DNA of 64,000 nucleotides from Amborella trichopoda (lineage: Eukaryota; Streptophyta; Magnoliopsida; Amborellales; Amborellaceae). The position numbers and the translations under genes are program-made. The number at the start of each line of letters is the position of its first letter. The first letter of the stretch is position 1. Positions 48,401-62,500 of this stretch are shown here, piece by piece. A model generated the notes under the pieces. It made no database searches. It saw only the letters and a program-made list of their open reading frames with translations, and had not been told where the DNA came from. The stretch lies in NCBI RefSeq assembly GCF_000471905.2, contig NW_006494789.1, positions 2,069,662-2,133,661 on the forward strand, in the 5' to 3' direction.

Positions 48401-48896
48401 AAGTTACTATACTTCCTCTACAACATAGAAATTTTATCCTTTCCCTACTATCCAGCCGTCCAATTTTGATCAAGAGAGCCACTTACCGTTTGATCTTAGA
48501 TCTGACGTCTCACAGTATTTTATTTTTAGCTTTTTTTATACAAATTGTATGAATATGAAATTTGGTAGTGCTATCTTCTCACTGGGGGCGCACCTATAAA
48601 ACAACTTAAAAATAATTTTTTGATAAAATGTAATGACCAAATGCCCATTTAAAATTCAGAGATATTTTGATCATTTTATTTTATTGAAAATATATACTTT
48701 AATTATATTTTTCACTAGTACGGATTTAATAGAGGAATTGACGTCCAAAATTTGGTGTCAAAATAGTTTATATAAAATAAATTAAAAATAAAGTAGTGTA
48801 AAAACGTGACATTGTGATTGGGGCAATCTTAGCCCTCCATTCAGAATGGACGGTTAGATAAAACTTCTATGCTGTAGGCGAAACATAAAAAGCTTG
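48401..48896. mobile_element. Foldback MITE of a third type
   Basis: The left end CTACAACATAGAAATTTTATC and CCGTCCA are mirrored at the right end (TGGACGG, GATAAAACTTCTATGCTGTAG). Inner arms include ATTTTATTTTTAGC with a matching A-rich partner and a GACCAAATGCCCATTT / ATATTTTGATCATTT loop. Intergenic. Confidence 0.65.
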
Positions 48897-49496
48897 CCAT
48901 TAAAAATTTTTGTTCAACTCTAATTATGAAATTCTAAATTTTTAAAATAATGTAAATCGAGCATGTCTATAAACATCGTGTTTCCATTGTGTTTGTCATC
49001 TAATAAATTTTAAAAATAAACTCTTCACATTTGATTATCATGTCTTAAATTTAGCTTTACTTATTATTTGTTGAGCGTTTTATACTTATATATTTTTAAG
49101 TTTTGATCATTTATATTATATTGTTAAGTTTTATAACATGATCGTTTTGCGTTAATGGCATTCTGAACATTTGTACCATCTAGTTTTGTTATCGAAATTT
49201 ATTTTCCCTTTAATTTATTCTAATTTTTATTTTGCCACTTTCTCAATACAGTCAGCCCCTTCATTCGACATATTATTAATTTCATGTTCAGAATTTCATC
49301 TTCTTTTTTTAACTAATTTATCTCTAAATAAGTTTGTATTTTTTAATTTTTTAATCCCACCACTTAGTTTTTGGACTCTTATTAATATTGCCTCTTATAT
49401 TCTATCTATGCAAAAGTTCATGACCACGGCCTCATGTTGTACCATCAAATTCTAACTTTATTATCTTTACATGATGGTCGATCTATTTTGTTAAGG

Positions 49497-50335
49497 AAAA
49501 AGTTTATATAGAGTTGTACCTCTAAAGTCTAAACAATCAAATTAGAACACACCTCAAAATTTTCACTATAAGATGTTGCTTTTAGTTTCCAAATATCCTC
49601 AAATTGATCATCTTGACAACAAAACGCATGGACATGAGAAAAAAATAGATTTCAAGTTTTGGAAATAGTGCATCTTTTATCTTATTTTTGGACCGTCAAC
49701 TTTCGAGATTTTCATAAATCTGCTCAATCTACACTATTTGTGAAGCTTTAAATTTTATAATTAAATAATAAAAATATATTTTAAAGCTATCACAAATATT
49801 TCTAGTATTGCAACCGCATTTTTTGAGACTATTTGAAAGTAGGTTTTACTCTCATTATTTAGAGCTTTGGCTCTATAGGATGAAGTTTGCCTTTTATATT
49901 ATCCACTTTTATATAAAGAAGCCTATATATAGGGATAAGTGGTTTTTAAAAAATTAGAAAAAGTTTCTATAGAGCCGATGATCTAAACAATCAAATTAAC
50001 CCATACTAAAAAATTTCACTAGAAAAAGTTGTTTTGATGCCCAAATATCCTCAAATTGATCATCTCTACATCAACATGCATGGATCTCGAGAAAAAAAAT
50101 GGATTTCAAGTTTTGGAATTAGTGCATCTGGCAATGCATTTTTGGACTGTCAATTTTCAAGATTTTCATAGATCTGATCGATCTATACTATTTTTAAAGC
50201 TTTAATTTTTATAATTTAAGATAAAAATATATTTTAAGGCTGTCACAAAGATTTTCAACATTAAAACCACATTTCTTGATACTATTTGAAGATAGGCTTT
50301 ACCCTGATTGTTTAGAGTCTCGGCTCTATACCAAC
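49497..50335. repeat. Tandem pair of a 380-bp repeat upstream of D-lactate dehydrogenase; inverted third copy at 47,215-47,440
   Basis: Copy 1 (from 49,497) and copy 2 (from 49,957) share CCAAATATCCTCAAATTGAT, ATTTCAAGTTTTGGAA, TTTTCATA(A/G)ATCTG and TAAAAATATATTTTAA(A/G)GC, ending in TTTAGAG-CT-GGCTCTATA. A weaker copy in the opposite direction lies at 47,215-47,440 (TTGAAAATTGACGG, AGATGATCGATCAAAAGG). Copy 2 ends about 250 bp before the start codon, so it may overlap the promoter. Confidence 0.75.
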
Positions 50336-50582
50336 CGCACCCTTTAAAATTTCATTAAAAAAAAAAAAACTCCGTATTTTGACTGAGGGAGTAGTTGCAC
50401 AGTTATGCCCCCGCGACGCATAGTCAACGCACTCCGATTGAATTTCGTACGGATTTATATGTGCCGAGGGACTAAGCATATAGTTTGCTCCTGCGGGAAT
50501 TGTCGTATGCACTTCAAATGGTTTACGCTGCAAACTGTGCCTGCAGTCCACAATTTAAGTTCCATCCCTCTCTCTCTCTTCA

Positions 50583-53500
50583 ATGGCGTTTCTTCCCCGT
50601 TTCTCTCGCTCTAACTTTTGCCGACCCCACTTCTTGAGGTTCCTGCAAAGTTCCACCCTCAATTTCCACACCAGAGCTCCATCTCACCATGAATACGTCA
50701 ATCATCAAAAGGGGAGATCTCTTCTTCCATGGCTTTCGTCTTTGCCCATTGCAGTTGCAGTTGCACTCTCAGCTGGAGCTTATGCTCTAAACCTTGAGAA
50801 AACTCATTCTCTCTGTGAACCTGATCGCGGTCATAGGTTAGGATTTATTTTCAGAATCAGAAATGGAAATGGCGTTCAATGGTTCTTCCCCATGAAATAT
50901 TGAGACTGGTTTATCCCGTTGTTTTGTTTTGGCCTACTGATGTATCGACTGAAAAATTTCTGTAAAATGATGCAAATTCAACTGAATATTGATGATTTTT
51001 GTATTTTGGGTAATTTATGGAGTGTATTTTTAGGTGAAAATGATCTGAATTCAAATGATTGGTAGATGAAAATGGCTGAAACTTTTGAGAAGTTCGAGAA
51101 GGAATTTGAGCCAAATGGTAGCACTGATTTTGGTTAAAAGACTGGATGAATTTGGCTCAGTTACATTATAACAAAAACTTATGTCTAACTTTTCCCCCTA
51201 TATTTTTGTTTAAGTTAGATGTACAAGGGGGCTTTCAAACAAATTTCTATTAGATTAGTATTGTTCTACAGAAGTGTCTTATACCTCAGTTTTGCAAAAA
51301 TATGGAAATACGAATTGATTTTCATAACGACAAAAGGATGGCAAAGTGATTTTGTTCTTCATTATTTGATTTAGCATATGATAACTGGTATATGTATTTC
51401 CTATAATTTAGTCGAGTCGGGGTGAATTCCTTTGATGTTTTGAATTACAAAAGTCTGACAATTAGCTGATGAACGATGTTTTGATTCTTGGATTGGTATA
51501 TTTTCTGGTTTTGGTTGATTATGAACATGATCGGTAAACTCTGAAAGGCTTTACTCGATTAACACTCACTGATATGTTCAACTTTCAGCTTCTCTTAGAA
51601 TAAATGATACATGGGATAATTTTGATGAATTATGGCATATTCTATTATGTATTTACTTTGACAATAGTGAATGGAAAGTCAGGAAAATTGGTTAACTGCA
51701 GTGTTAGTTATGACTTTTGCAGTCTTGGAGGCAAAGGAAGCACTGAGCTCGTGGTCCAAGGCTATCATAAAGATGTTCCACTTGAGCTCATTAACGAATT
51801 GAGGACTATATGTAATGTAGTTTCCGTTACCCTTTTGCCCTTTTCACATTTTTTTTCCATGTAATTTGCTTATGATTGGCTTATGCATTTCTGGCATGTT
51901 TTAGAAATATCATTCCACATTGTTTATAACTACATATAATGTTAGGCATGTGGCCTCAACAGGAGTATGTCTAAATTCCGTTATCTTTTTCGTGTCTTTA
52001 GCTTTTTTTGTTGTAATCAATGTAACTCTTGTTATGGATATATACCAAAACTCTTGTGGACAAGTAGCTGATTTTAGCAATATTTTGGTCTGTTGTAGTT
52101 TGTAGCCTCTTTAATATCTTATTTTTTTCTGGGGCATGTGTGGTGGTAGATTATCTTTATATTTACTTATAGCTAACTTAGTTTCATAATAATCATTTGG
52201 CAGGGTAATATTAGTTTGGATTATGATGAGCGGTTCCTACATGGGACGCCGCAAAATAGCTTTCACAAAGCAGTTAATTTTCCAGATGTGATCGTGTATC
52301 CCAGGTGCTGTACTTTGAAGTTTTATTTATTTCTTGCACCATTGATATATTAGATCCCTTATTGGAAACATTGAGGCATAGATTGCTAACACTCGGATGT
52401 AATTCTTTTATGTTATCATACTAGGACTGATGACTTGGTAAAATTTCTTGCATGTATGGTTTTTGATTGACTGTATAATGTCCAGTTCTTGATTTGTCCA
52501 TTTATAGTTTTATTCTCTCTCATGTATGATTGCTACATTTATGGTTCTAACCAGTTTCAAGTGTCCGTGTCCTATGCTTTAGAGGTAGAAGTATCTATCT
52601 CACGAGCAACATATGGCCCAATTTCTTGCTCTACTTGAATGTATTATTTTTTCTTTCTTGAATACAGTATTGATGAGTTGTCATAGCGTCCAATTCTTTA
52701 TTTGCATCTACAGTTCAGAGGTGGAAGTATCTAAGATTGTCAGAGCTTGCAACAAGCATAAGGTTTGAGTTTCTTTTTGCAGCCATTACTTGAGTATTAA
52801 ACAATATTGTTGTGTTCAATTCTTCTGAGGTAGGCCAGTATGGCTTCTTTGTACCGCTGCTTGGGTCATATATGAGGTTTTCGAAGCCTGAAGTTGCAAA
52901 GAAATAACATGGGGGTGCATGCTGTTATGATGTAAAACTGTTTATAGGTTTATATCTCAGATACCTTTACGATGGACATAGCCAAATAGCAGATAAGTCG
53001 TTATCATAGTTAACTTTATTAAAAAAAATGAATTATCAGTGATAATGAGCACATCCAAACAGGCCCTAAAGAAGTGTGCACATCAAAGTACAATAATCTC
53101 ACAGACAACGACATTAAAAAAACAGAGAATATCCCTAAAACCTACACAAAACTCAGTTGCCAGATACTCTACTTGGAATGTCTATTGGTCTTTCTTTTGT
53201 GCAGGTTCCCATTGTTCCGTATGGTGGTGCTACTTCGATCGAGGGTCATACTTTGTCTCCTCATGGAGGTGTTTGCATTGATATGTCGACAATGAAGGTA
53301 CGTGGTATCGATTTATATTGCAAAACATTTCTTTTTTGTTTTGGGTGTGGCTTGTAAGCTAACGTTCTTTTTTTTTCTTGCTTTAATTAAGTTGATTGAA
53401 TTTATTTATTTTGTTTTTCTCATTTCTTTATGCTTTGAGCTTTATGTGCTTTTTGAATTTTCTTGATGTGATGCCAAATCTAGAGGTGCATGTTAGATCT

Positions 53501-56500
53501 TTATTTGCTTAAATTACCACTTAAAAAATAGAGGACTGACAAGTTACTTTGTGAAAAAGACATCAGGTAGCCTGTTTGCTGTCAATAAAACTTTGCATGC
53601 TGAGAAGATGAAAACAACCTCCACTTTACATGATAGGCAACTACTTAAACAAATGTGAAACAGTGACTAGATGCTCTGGCCCCATCCTCCCTTTCAAACT
53701 GATGAGTTTTATGTCTTCACTCACCATTTACTTACAAGAACCAAATGACAAACTTCATAATCCCCTCTGTTGAACACCTACCCCATTCACTGCTTCAGTT
53801 CGTGGTTCTCCAAAAGCTGCTTGAATCCTCGTGCTCATCTAAAATAAATCTGTAGCACTAGTGTGTCCCTTTACCTCCTTGACGCCATACCAAGGTAGGA
53901 CTCCCATGATCCACCCTGTGTAATCTTGGAAAGAAATCCGACTTGTTTTCTTTTTATTTTTCTGATAAATTCTTCCCCATTTACATGTTCATAAGTGAAA
54001 ACCCTTTGTTATTATTTTTCAGTTGGCAATTGGCTGAGCCTTTCGGTCCCTTTACCTGTATTGTAAAGTACTATAGTTTGAGTGTACTAATTGGTTTAGG
54101 AAAGTGTGCTAACTGGCCTTATCATTTGTTTTCTGATTGCATGGATGAAATTATATATTGTGGTCTCATTAGAGTTTTTGTTTTTGGGAATAAATTGCTA
54201 TAAGAATTTAAGAATGTAGATCTAGGATTCTAAGTTCATATTTGTTATCATTTGCGTATATTGAGGGACCTGATGCTTTTTTTGTATCGAATGTAATGTT
54301 TTGGGAAACCGAGCTTCTGTTGCAGAGAGTTAAATCATTGCATGTTGAAGACATGGATGTGGTTGTTGAGCCTGGGATTGGATGGATGGAGCTTAATGAA
54401 TATCTGAAACCATACGGTTTATTCTTTCCGCTTGATCCAGGTCAGATGGTTAGCTTTTTTACTTTTGTTTCAAGGAAATAGGTTTAGTTTTACGAATTTA
54501 CAATAAGTATAGTCAACAACCACTAAAATAACTTTCCTTTTTGCCACCACTAAAATATGTTTCTCTCACCTTTAACCACAGCTCTTTTGTTTGGAATCCT
54601 CTAATTTCAGGACAATCTTCATTCATTTAATTGATTTTTCGTTGCAATGGTAAAACAGGACCCGGTGCGACTATTGGAGGCATGTGTGCAACTAGATGCT
54701 CTGGTTCTCTGGCAGTAAGGTATTCATAATCCTCATAACATTTTCATGTTTTGTTATTTCCTCAAATAGATAGTGTTGGTACTATTTTCTTTGTTGTTGG
54801 ATTGGGGACTTATCTTGTGGACTAGTGAATAGTTTCCAGCTTTAATTTTCTTGGTACATAAATCTTTCTGATTTTTAGCACACACATTGCCGTTATCTGT
54901 TTAATGACACCAGTGTTAAAAAATAGCAATGCATGTCTACGAGAAAAGGATGGATCCTTCACAAGTCTGAGAAATGTTTTTCTCCAAATGACGTTCTTCC
55001 CTTTTCTATTACTTATCTGAAAACTCTTAACTCACTGTAAAAGCATAGGACAATGGCAACCTTTGATTTCTTTTCCTCGCTTAATCCAACCCTTGAGTTT
55101 TTCTTGAGAAAAGGACTCGTTTCAGCATTTTCACACACTTCGGAGTGCCTGTAATCAAACAGTCTCTTCATGAGTTATAATATCTAATATTTGGTTGCTG
55201 CCTTGATGTGCAATTACTAGTTTCTGAATGCTCATTTTTTATTTATGAGATGTTAAAAGATATCATTAACCATGAAACAGAGAATATCTTTGGTTATTTA
55301 AAGCTACGTGCATCTGGCATTTATAAATTATGAAGATATCTTTCTTGTTAGTGATTTAGATTTCCAAAGTTGCTTTCTACGTGGTTGGTTTAGGAAACCA
55401 TTTAAGATCACTTTTTTCTTTTTTTTATTTTATTTGGATGAATATGTTGTGTAGGATTTTCTCACTTTAAACAAGCATATTATTTACAACCTATGAAATC
55501 GACCTAAATGTGCTATCTGCTGTTGGTACTCTCCTTTGCGGCAGCCTAATCTTTTTCATTTTTCTGAATATAAAACCATCTAAAATTGAAGGCAAAAATG
55601 TATTTCCAATCTCTTGACGAGTTATAATATTTATTATTTGGTTGCTGTCTTGATGTGCAATTACTAGTTTCTGAATGCTCATTTTTTATTTATGAGATGT
55701 TAAAAGATATCATTAACCATGAAACAAAGAATATCTTTGGTTATGTTAAGCTACATGCATCTGGCATGTATAAATTATGAAGATATCTTTCTTGTTAGTG
55801 ATTTAGATTTCCAAAGTTGCTTTCTGCGTGGTTGGTTTAGGAAACTATTGAAGATCACTTTTTCCTTTTTTTTCTTTGGATGAATATGTTGTGTAGGATT
55901 TTCTCAATTTAAACAATCATATTATTTCCAACCTATGAAATCCACCTAATTGTGCTATCTGGTGTTGGTACTCTCGTTTGCTGCAGACAAATCTGTTTCA
56001 TTTTTCTGAATATAAAATCATCTAAAATTGAAGACAAAAATGTATTACTTCATATTAATAATCCCATATTTTTATAGAACGTGAAACCTTCATGTTTCTT
56101 AGATTTCTCTCAATTTTTCCTAAGCTCTTCTAAATTTTCTTACATTTTACATCTTAAAATTTTAAGTTGTTACATATTTCTGTCAATACCAGATTACTTT
56201 CAGGCAATTTATTATGCTTTGAAAATATATAAAATAGTTTCCGATTTGTAGGTATGGGACGATGCGAGACAATGTTATCAACCTACAGGTCTGTTATTTC
56301 TTGCATCAGTCATTTTCCATTCTTTGCCTAGCTCCTCACTGTCAATTTTTCCAGGTTGTTCTAGCAGATGGGGACATTGTGAGGACTGCTTCCCGTGCTC
56401 GAAAGAGTGCTGCTGGGTATGCCTATTCTGTGTTACCCTCTTTGATCTCAAGGGACAACCTATGTGCTCCTGTTCCTGTTTCTACCCTGAATTGGGATAA

Positions 56501-59500
56501 GTTTTAGATTAGTTTGTAGTTAGTTTAGTTGGATTGTATAAAAGAAACAAAGAAAAAAAAAGATGGGTGATAATATCATAAATAAAGTGTCTAAATCCCT
56601 TTTTATGGAATTCTGAGAATATCCTTTCACCCAAATTGATCAATAAAATTTTGTATTCAACTTTCACGACATCAGTTTTTCCTTATTTGAGAAAAATGGT
56701 GCCTTTTCCACTGTTGAACAGTTGCCTTGCTTGATCTTGAGGATAGGCAGGTGATACAGTGGTATTAGTTTGGTTTTCTTGCATTTTCTCATCCTTGTTG
56801 CAACTGGAGTAGTTTTATTTCATTTGGAAGTAGCAGGTGGGCTGATTCAACAGTGGCCCATAAGCTTTCTTCCCAATAAAAGAGTCACTTCATTCTGTTT
56901 TCCTGCATCCTTTATTTGCTTTCTTACATTTATGAATGGTTTCTTTGGGTTGTGTTTTATTTGGCCTGTATTTCATTCTGTGTTTTTGCCCTCTTTCATG
57001 TGAAACTCTAGTAGAGGAATATTATTTCCATTCATCTGGATTTATCTTGTTGATGCTTCTGGGAGTTGTTCGACCTCTCATATATGCATTCTATAGTGCA
57101 AACTGATCAGAATCCAATATGATTGAATGAAACATCTATATGACTGTGTTGTCATTTCATATAGAGAAAAACATTATAGTATCCTTAGAAGAAAATTGTT
57201 TGTTTCAAAATGTACCAGTATCAAACTAAACTTGTCTACAATATTAGGTATGACTTGACTCGGTTGATGATTGGTAGTGAAGGCACCTTGGGCGTGATAA
57301 CAGAAGTGACTCTCAGGCTTCAGAAACTTCCTGAACATTCTGTGGTATGTATCCTTCTTTCTTGCAGAAATGCATAAACCGATGGAATTTTATTTTAGCC
57401 TATTGTGGCTATTATACTTCGAAATTCAATCCATATTGAAATATGATTAATTTATGAAATGTTCTTTATATTTCTGACTTCCTTTAAAAGCCTAGGAACA
57501 TACAGTCTTGAAATTGCCAAATCCTATACACACAATCTAGATCTTGTTTGTAGGAAGTTGATCGATATCTTTTTTTTTGAGAATGAAGAAGTTGATTGAT
57601 GTCACCAAGCTGAAAAATGTCAGCTGCATATTGAATTAAATCTTAAGCTCGTCTTACGTCGAGAAAACTTAGATGAGTTTGTATAAAAGCTCAAGTGAAA
57701 CTCTAATTTATTTGATAGACCATAAAGTCTACTGCCTTGGAATGTCATAAATTATATTTATGAGTGAGGCACTTGAAACTGAGCCTTTCTTATTCCTATA
57801 GTTGCCTCTTGTGTCAATTTTATTTTACTTTATTCTATTAAAAACTTATATTGCTACTTTGATTTTTAACATTAGCATGCACGTGGGAAGGAAAGGAATT
57901 TCTATTCATGTCATATTTTATTGCTTATATAGAAGGGTATCTGGCACAATGAAAGGTAAGCAATTTACTTGTCAAGAGAAAAGGTAAAGCAATGTGATTC
58001 TGTTTACATCTATGAAGCAAGTATCTGCTGAAGCAAAAATATGGTTCACAAAAAAAAAAAAAAAGCTCATTGAAACAATTAAAAGACAACTTTTTATGAT
58101 CCTTATGGAAACAGTTGTCCATCTCTTGTATGGTTTTGACTGCTTAACAAGCATTTGATCATCATCCTTTGATTTGCCTTGATTTTTCCTATTGTGTTTG
58201 GTTGCATTTCTTGCCTTCTGGCTTGTGATTAGTTTTGCCAACTTAAGTGAAACTCTTAAAATAATCGTTCTCTTTCTCTGAGCCACTTACTGTCTCTCTA
58301 ACTCCCTTCTCCCCCAACCAAAGCCTTCTCTCTATACATGCATGTTGCATTTTCTTTGTACGGACCTACACAAAATGATGGATTAATAAGAAGCTACTAG
58401 TTTATTGGTTTACTGATTGGTTGCTAAAATGGTTAGTGTCCTTGATTAATTGCTAGCTTTTATCCTCAGTCACATTCGGACTCATATTTGTTTTGCTTTC
58501 AAAATCAGGTTGCTATGTGCAATTTTAAGACAATTAAGGATGCTGCTGATGTTTCAATTGCTACAATGCATTCGGGGATACAGGTAAAATAGAGCTAGTA
58601 AAAAATGTTTATTGGTCTATTGCCTGCACCATGGTCACACATTTTGTTGTATGGTCAGGTTTTCCATTGTTTGTTTCAAACTGATGCAGGAAAATTTGAA
58701 GAAAAATAAAAACAGCAAGAACAAAAGCCAAATACAAGCACAATTTGAAGAAACCTAGGGTTTCTTCTCCACACCCAAGCTAGGGTTGCAAAAGGCTAAG
58801 CTTTTCTCTCTTTCAATTTCTAAAAATCATTTGGAATGACCCCCTCAAGGCCTCACATACTTCTTATATATAAATAATCTTGTTCCAAGTACAAAAAGTA
58901 TTCAAACAAATAATACATTGACCCATATATCCTGACTTAACTTCTAATATATAATGATAGTTTTACCCCTATGATCAGTACCCATGAACAATACTCGCAA
59001 ATAATAATTATGAATAGTACTCATGAAGAAAAAAAATCCTAGAATTCGTAAAAAACTAAAGAACCCTAGAAATAAACTCTTGCCTTCTATCGTTCTCCTT
59101 TGGTTGGAGAAAACTCGTCATTGAGTTTTGAAGCGTGGTAAAATGAATTCAACATCAAAACTACCTTCTTCAATTTTATTTTTTTCTTTGTCGGCTTGAA
59201 TATTATTGAAGATAAAAAGAATTCTTCTAGAAATGGATCTTGATATGCATATTGATGAATCAATTGAAATTTATCAAATATGGATATCCTCAAACTCCCA
59301 TTGAAAATTGTGTAGGAAATTTCAAACCCAATTTCCTGGGCTTTAGAGGCTTTTTGGACATTTACTTCATTACTTTATGAAGCTAGGGCTACAATTTGCG
59401 GCTTATGTGCTGACCACATTGCATCTACACTGCTACGTTTCCAATACCCTAAATTTCTTAAATGCTCTATCTCTTTGATAGTAATACATTCTTCAAAGGG

Positions 59501-62500
59501 CATGATTTGGATCAGTACTTCTGCTGCCTTTTCTCCATCTTCTTCACCCTCTTCGAAATTATCTTATCATCATCTTAATCCTTATCTTAGATCGGATCCC
59601 CTCAACGATCTTGTTGTTCATTAGAGTATGTGTCGAAGATTGGTAGTGAATCCCAATCTACAAGTTACTAGTTTTCGATGCAATCAGTGGCAAAATAAAA
59701 AATCTCATCTTTCAAATCGAAAATCTTACAGAGATGTTCCTCACATCTAGGCCTTTTGTCACTATCCTCATCACTCAATTCCGCATGCGGAGTGTGAAAG
59801 TGAAAAGGCTTGTACTCGAGATCCTCTTGGGCTAAAAGATCGCCGTCTTGGCTGTTATTAAAGTTCGTGAACTTTTGCATCAGCTGCTGAACTTGCCTTC
59901 AAGTTCCTCAATTCTCTTATCTATGGGATCATGAAGCGGATCTACAAAAATCCTCCTCCCACGGTCCCCTCTTGTTGCCATAGGATCACTGAAATCACAA
60001 ACCCTAAGAAGATGATCAACAAAAACATACTGAAATAAGCAAGATCTAGGCTTTGTTGTTGATCTAGGGCATACAAATTTATGCTACAATACCATACTAT
60101 AGTAACTTCCTTACACTGCTACAGTACCTTCCGTGTAGATCGCCGGCTCTTACATCAATTTGATGCAAGAAATTTGAAGAGCAATAAAAAAAACAATAGC
60201 AAAAACGAAACACAAGCACAATTCATGTGGAATAACCCCTCACAGCCCCACATACCTCATATTAAAATTTGTAACGACAATTTTACCCCTCTTAACAGTA
60301 TCCATGAACAGTACTGGTGAACAATAATTGTGAATAGTACTCATGAAGTAAATAAAAGTAAATAAAAACCCTAGAATTCCTAGAAAATTAAAAAACCCTA
60401 GAAATAAACGTTAAAACTAAAGCTATAATATACATCCTTTAAAATTGAATAAAAATAAAAAATAAGAATAATTTAACCCTCCATCACAAACAAAAATGTA
60501 AGCCAGAAAATTAATAATATTAAAAGTGAAGCAGATTTGTTTCACAGTTGGACAATAGTACTACAAGTAGAATGCAGCTATTCAAAATCTTCTATGGTCT
60601 GTTGCCTGCACCATGTCACACATTTTGTTGTAAGATCAGGTTTTTCATTTTTGTTTCGCAGAAATTTAAGCCAGAAAATTAATAATACTAGTGAAGCAAA
60701 TCTGTTTCACAGTTGGAAAATAATAATGTGATGAAAAATTAATCTGGTGCTAGATACTGTGCATTGGCATTTGTTTAGATAAACTGTGTAGGAAGAGCCA
60801 TGTTAGCTGGAAATCTGATTGAAACTCTTATGGTTGAGGAATTCCCTTCTAGTGCATGTGACCTTCATGTCATTTTAACAATGAACACAGATGTTTTGAT
60901 CTAGTTATCCTTGTGGAACTTTGAAGAGTTCCTTACAGTATTTGTGTGTTAATAAATAATCATTTGACTTGAGCTCCTTAGTAGCATTCCGAAAAGGAAT
61001 TCATGGAAAAATACCTGGTGATTTTGTCTTACTGATGTATTGGAGGTAGGATAGAAATTGTAAGATAGTCTTTTGAGGCTACGTCAAAGTGGTTTCATTC
61101 TTGAATGAACTTGTAATGACTTGCATATTGTTTTGGTTCATGCTGGTGGTAGTGCTGATGATTTTCAGATGATGTACTGTTAAATTCAATACATTTGTGG
61201 GTTATCTATGTGTTTGGTTTGTATATCTGTTGTGCAACATTGATGTTAGATTCAGATACTCTAAAGTTGGATTCAGTTACTTAGATGTGTCACCTTTTTT
61301 TGGCAGGTCTCCAGAGTGGAGCTCTTGGATGAGGTTCAGATCAGAGCTATCAATATAGCAAATGAAAAAAATTTGCCTGAAGTTCCAACATTGCTCTTTG
61401 AATTCATTGGAACTGGTAGAGAACCCCCTTCCTCTTTCTCTGTGTTTAGTGTGTATGGGGAAACCCAATTGAGCAGACATTAGTCAATCTGGAAGTTCTC
61501 TTCGTTAAATTGATACATTTGTAGAACCACATACACTAGAATTCATGGAAATTGAATTTGATAGAAATGGAACAATGAGCACTTTAAGGTTATTCTATTG
61601 GTCCTGTTAATTTTTAACTTCTGGTCATCTGGTACTAGAAATAAGGTAAGGTTTCCCGTGTAACTGTATGTTACCTGGTTCTGGTGTTAAGTAAATGGCT
61701 TGGTGAATAGTGGTGGTTAGTCCAGCTCGAGAATACATGCTTTGCTTGGTTATGTATGATAGATATATAATACATGTGTTGTATCATGATTATGTTCATG
61801 TATCTCCTTGAATAGTTGAATTACCCCTTATCGTGATCCCAAATAATCTTTAACTTGAGGAGTACATTGTGACACTGAATGTATAACATCTTAACATATA
61901 CTTGCCGTCGGCAAAGTGAGAGTGACCAATTTGCTTTCTCTGGCAATTGATTCCATGTAAAGCCTTATCGTTGATGGGAAGCACAAAATGTTATTAAGAC
62001 TCTTTTCATATCTGATGTTAAACCTATATTCCGGAGCATATAAACTAACCTGAATCTGTTTCAATATTCCTCAAAATATTTTCTCTGACCTTTCATGGAG
62101 CATCTGTAAGTACACTTTGTCCCACAAACTGATTTTTTAGTTTGAAGACAAACCCTTTCTTGGTGATTCTGGATGTTTTTGGTTTATGTAAACCTTATTA
62201 GTTTGATTCTTTATTAAACTAATGGTCGATGTAGTGGCTATTGAGTTCTTGGAATCTATTGACTCTTTTAGATTTAATGTTCTTAGTTGTAACTGGTATG
62301 ACTGGTTCAACTTTCCAAATTTCAACTGCCAATGCAACAATATGTTCTTCTAGTCTTTCCCATGGATGAAATCTTTCTAGAGGATGGCCCGTGAAGACTA
62401 ATTCATTCCCTTAAATTTAATACATGCTGCTTCACGCATTGACAAAGTCAACATGAAAGTTGGAAAGAAAGCTTTGAAGAGCCAGAGAAATGCAAGCTAT

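Larger units (their letters stand above)
44350..50582. other. Intergenic region between the zinc-finger and D-lactate dehydrogenase genes
   Basis: Apart from the minisatellite, MITEs, LINE end and duplications listed separately, I see no gene. The D-lactate dehydrogenase promoter and 5' UTR must lie in the last few hundred bases. 50,345-50,560 is notably less AT-rich than what precedes it and ends with a (TC)n stretch at about 50,565-50,580 directly before the start codon, a common 5' UTR feature in plants. Confidence 0.55.

Noticed and set aside
50405..50614. Small plus-strand frame in front of the DLD start
   Set aside because: It runs out of frame into exon 1, has no recognisable motif, and lies where a promoter and 5' UTR are expected. 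An upstream ORF role cannot be excluded.
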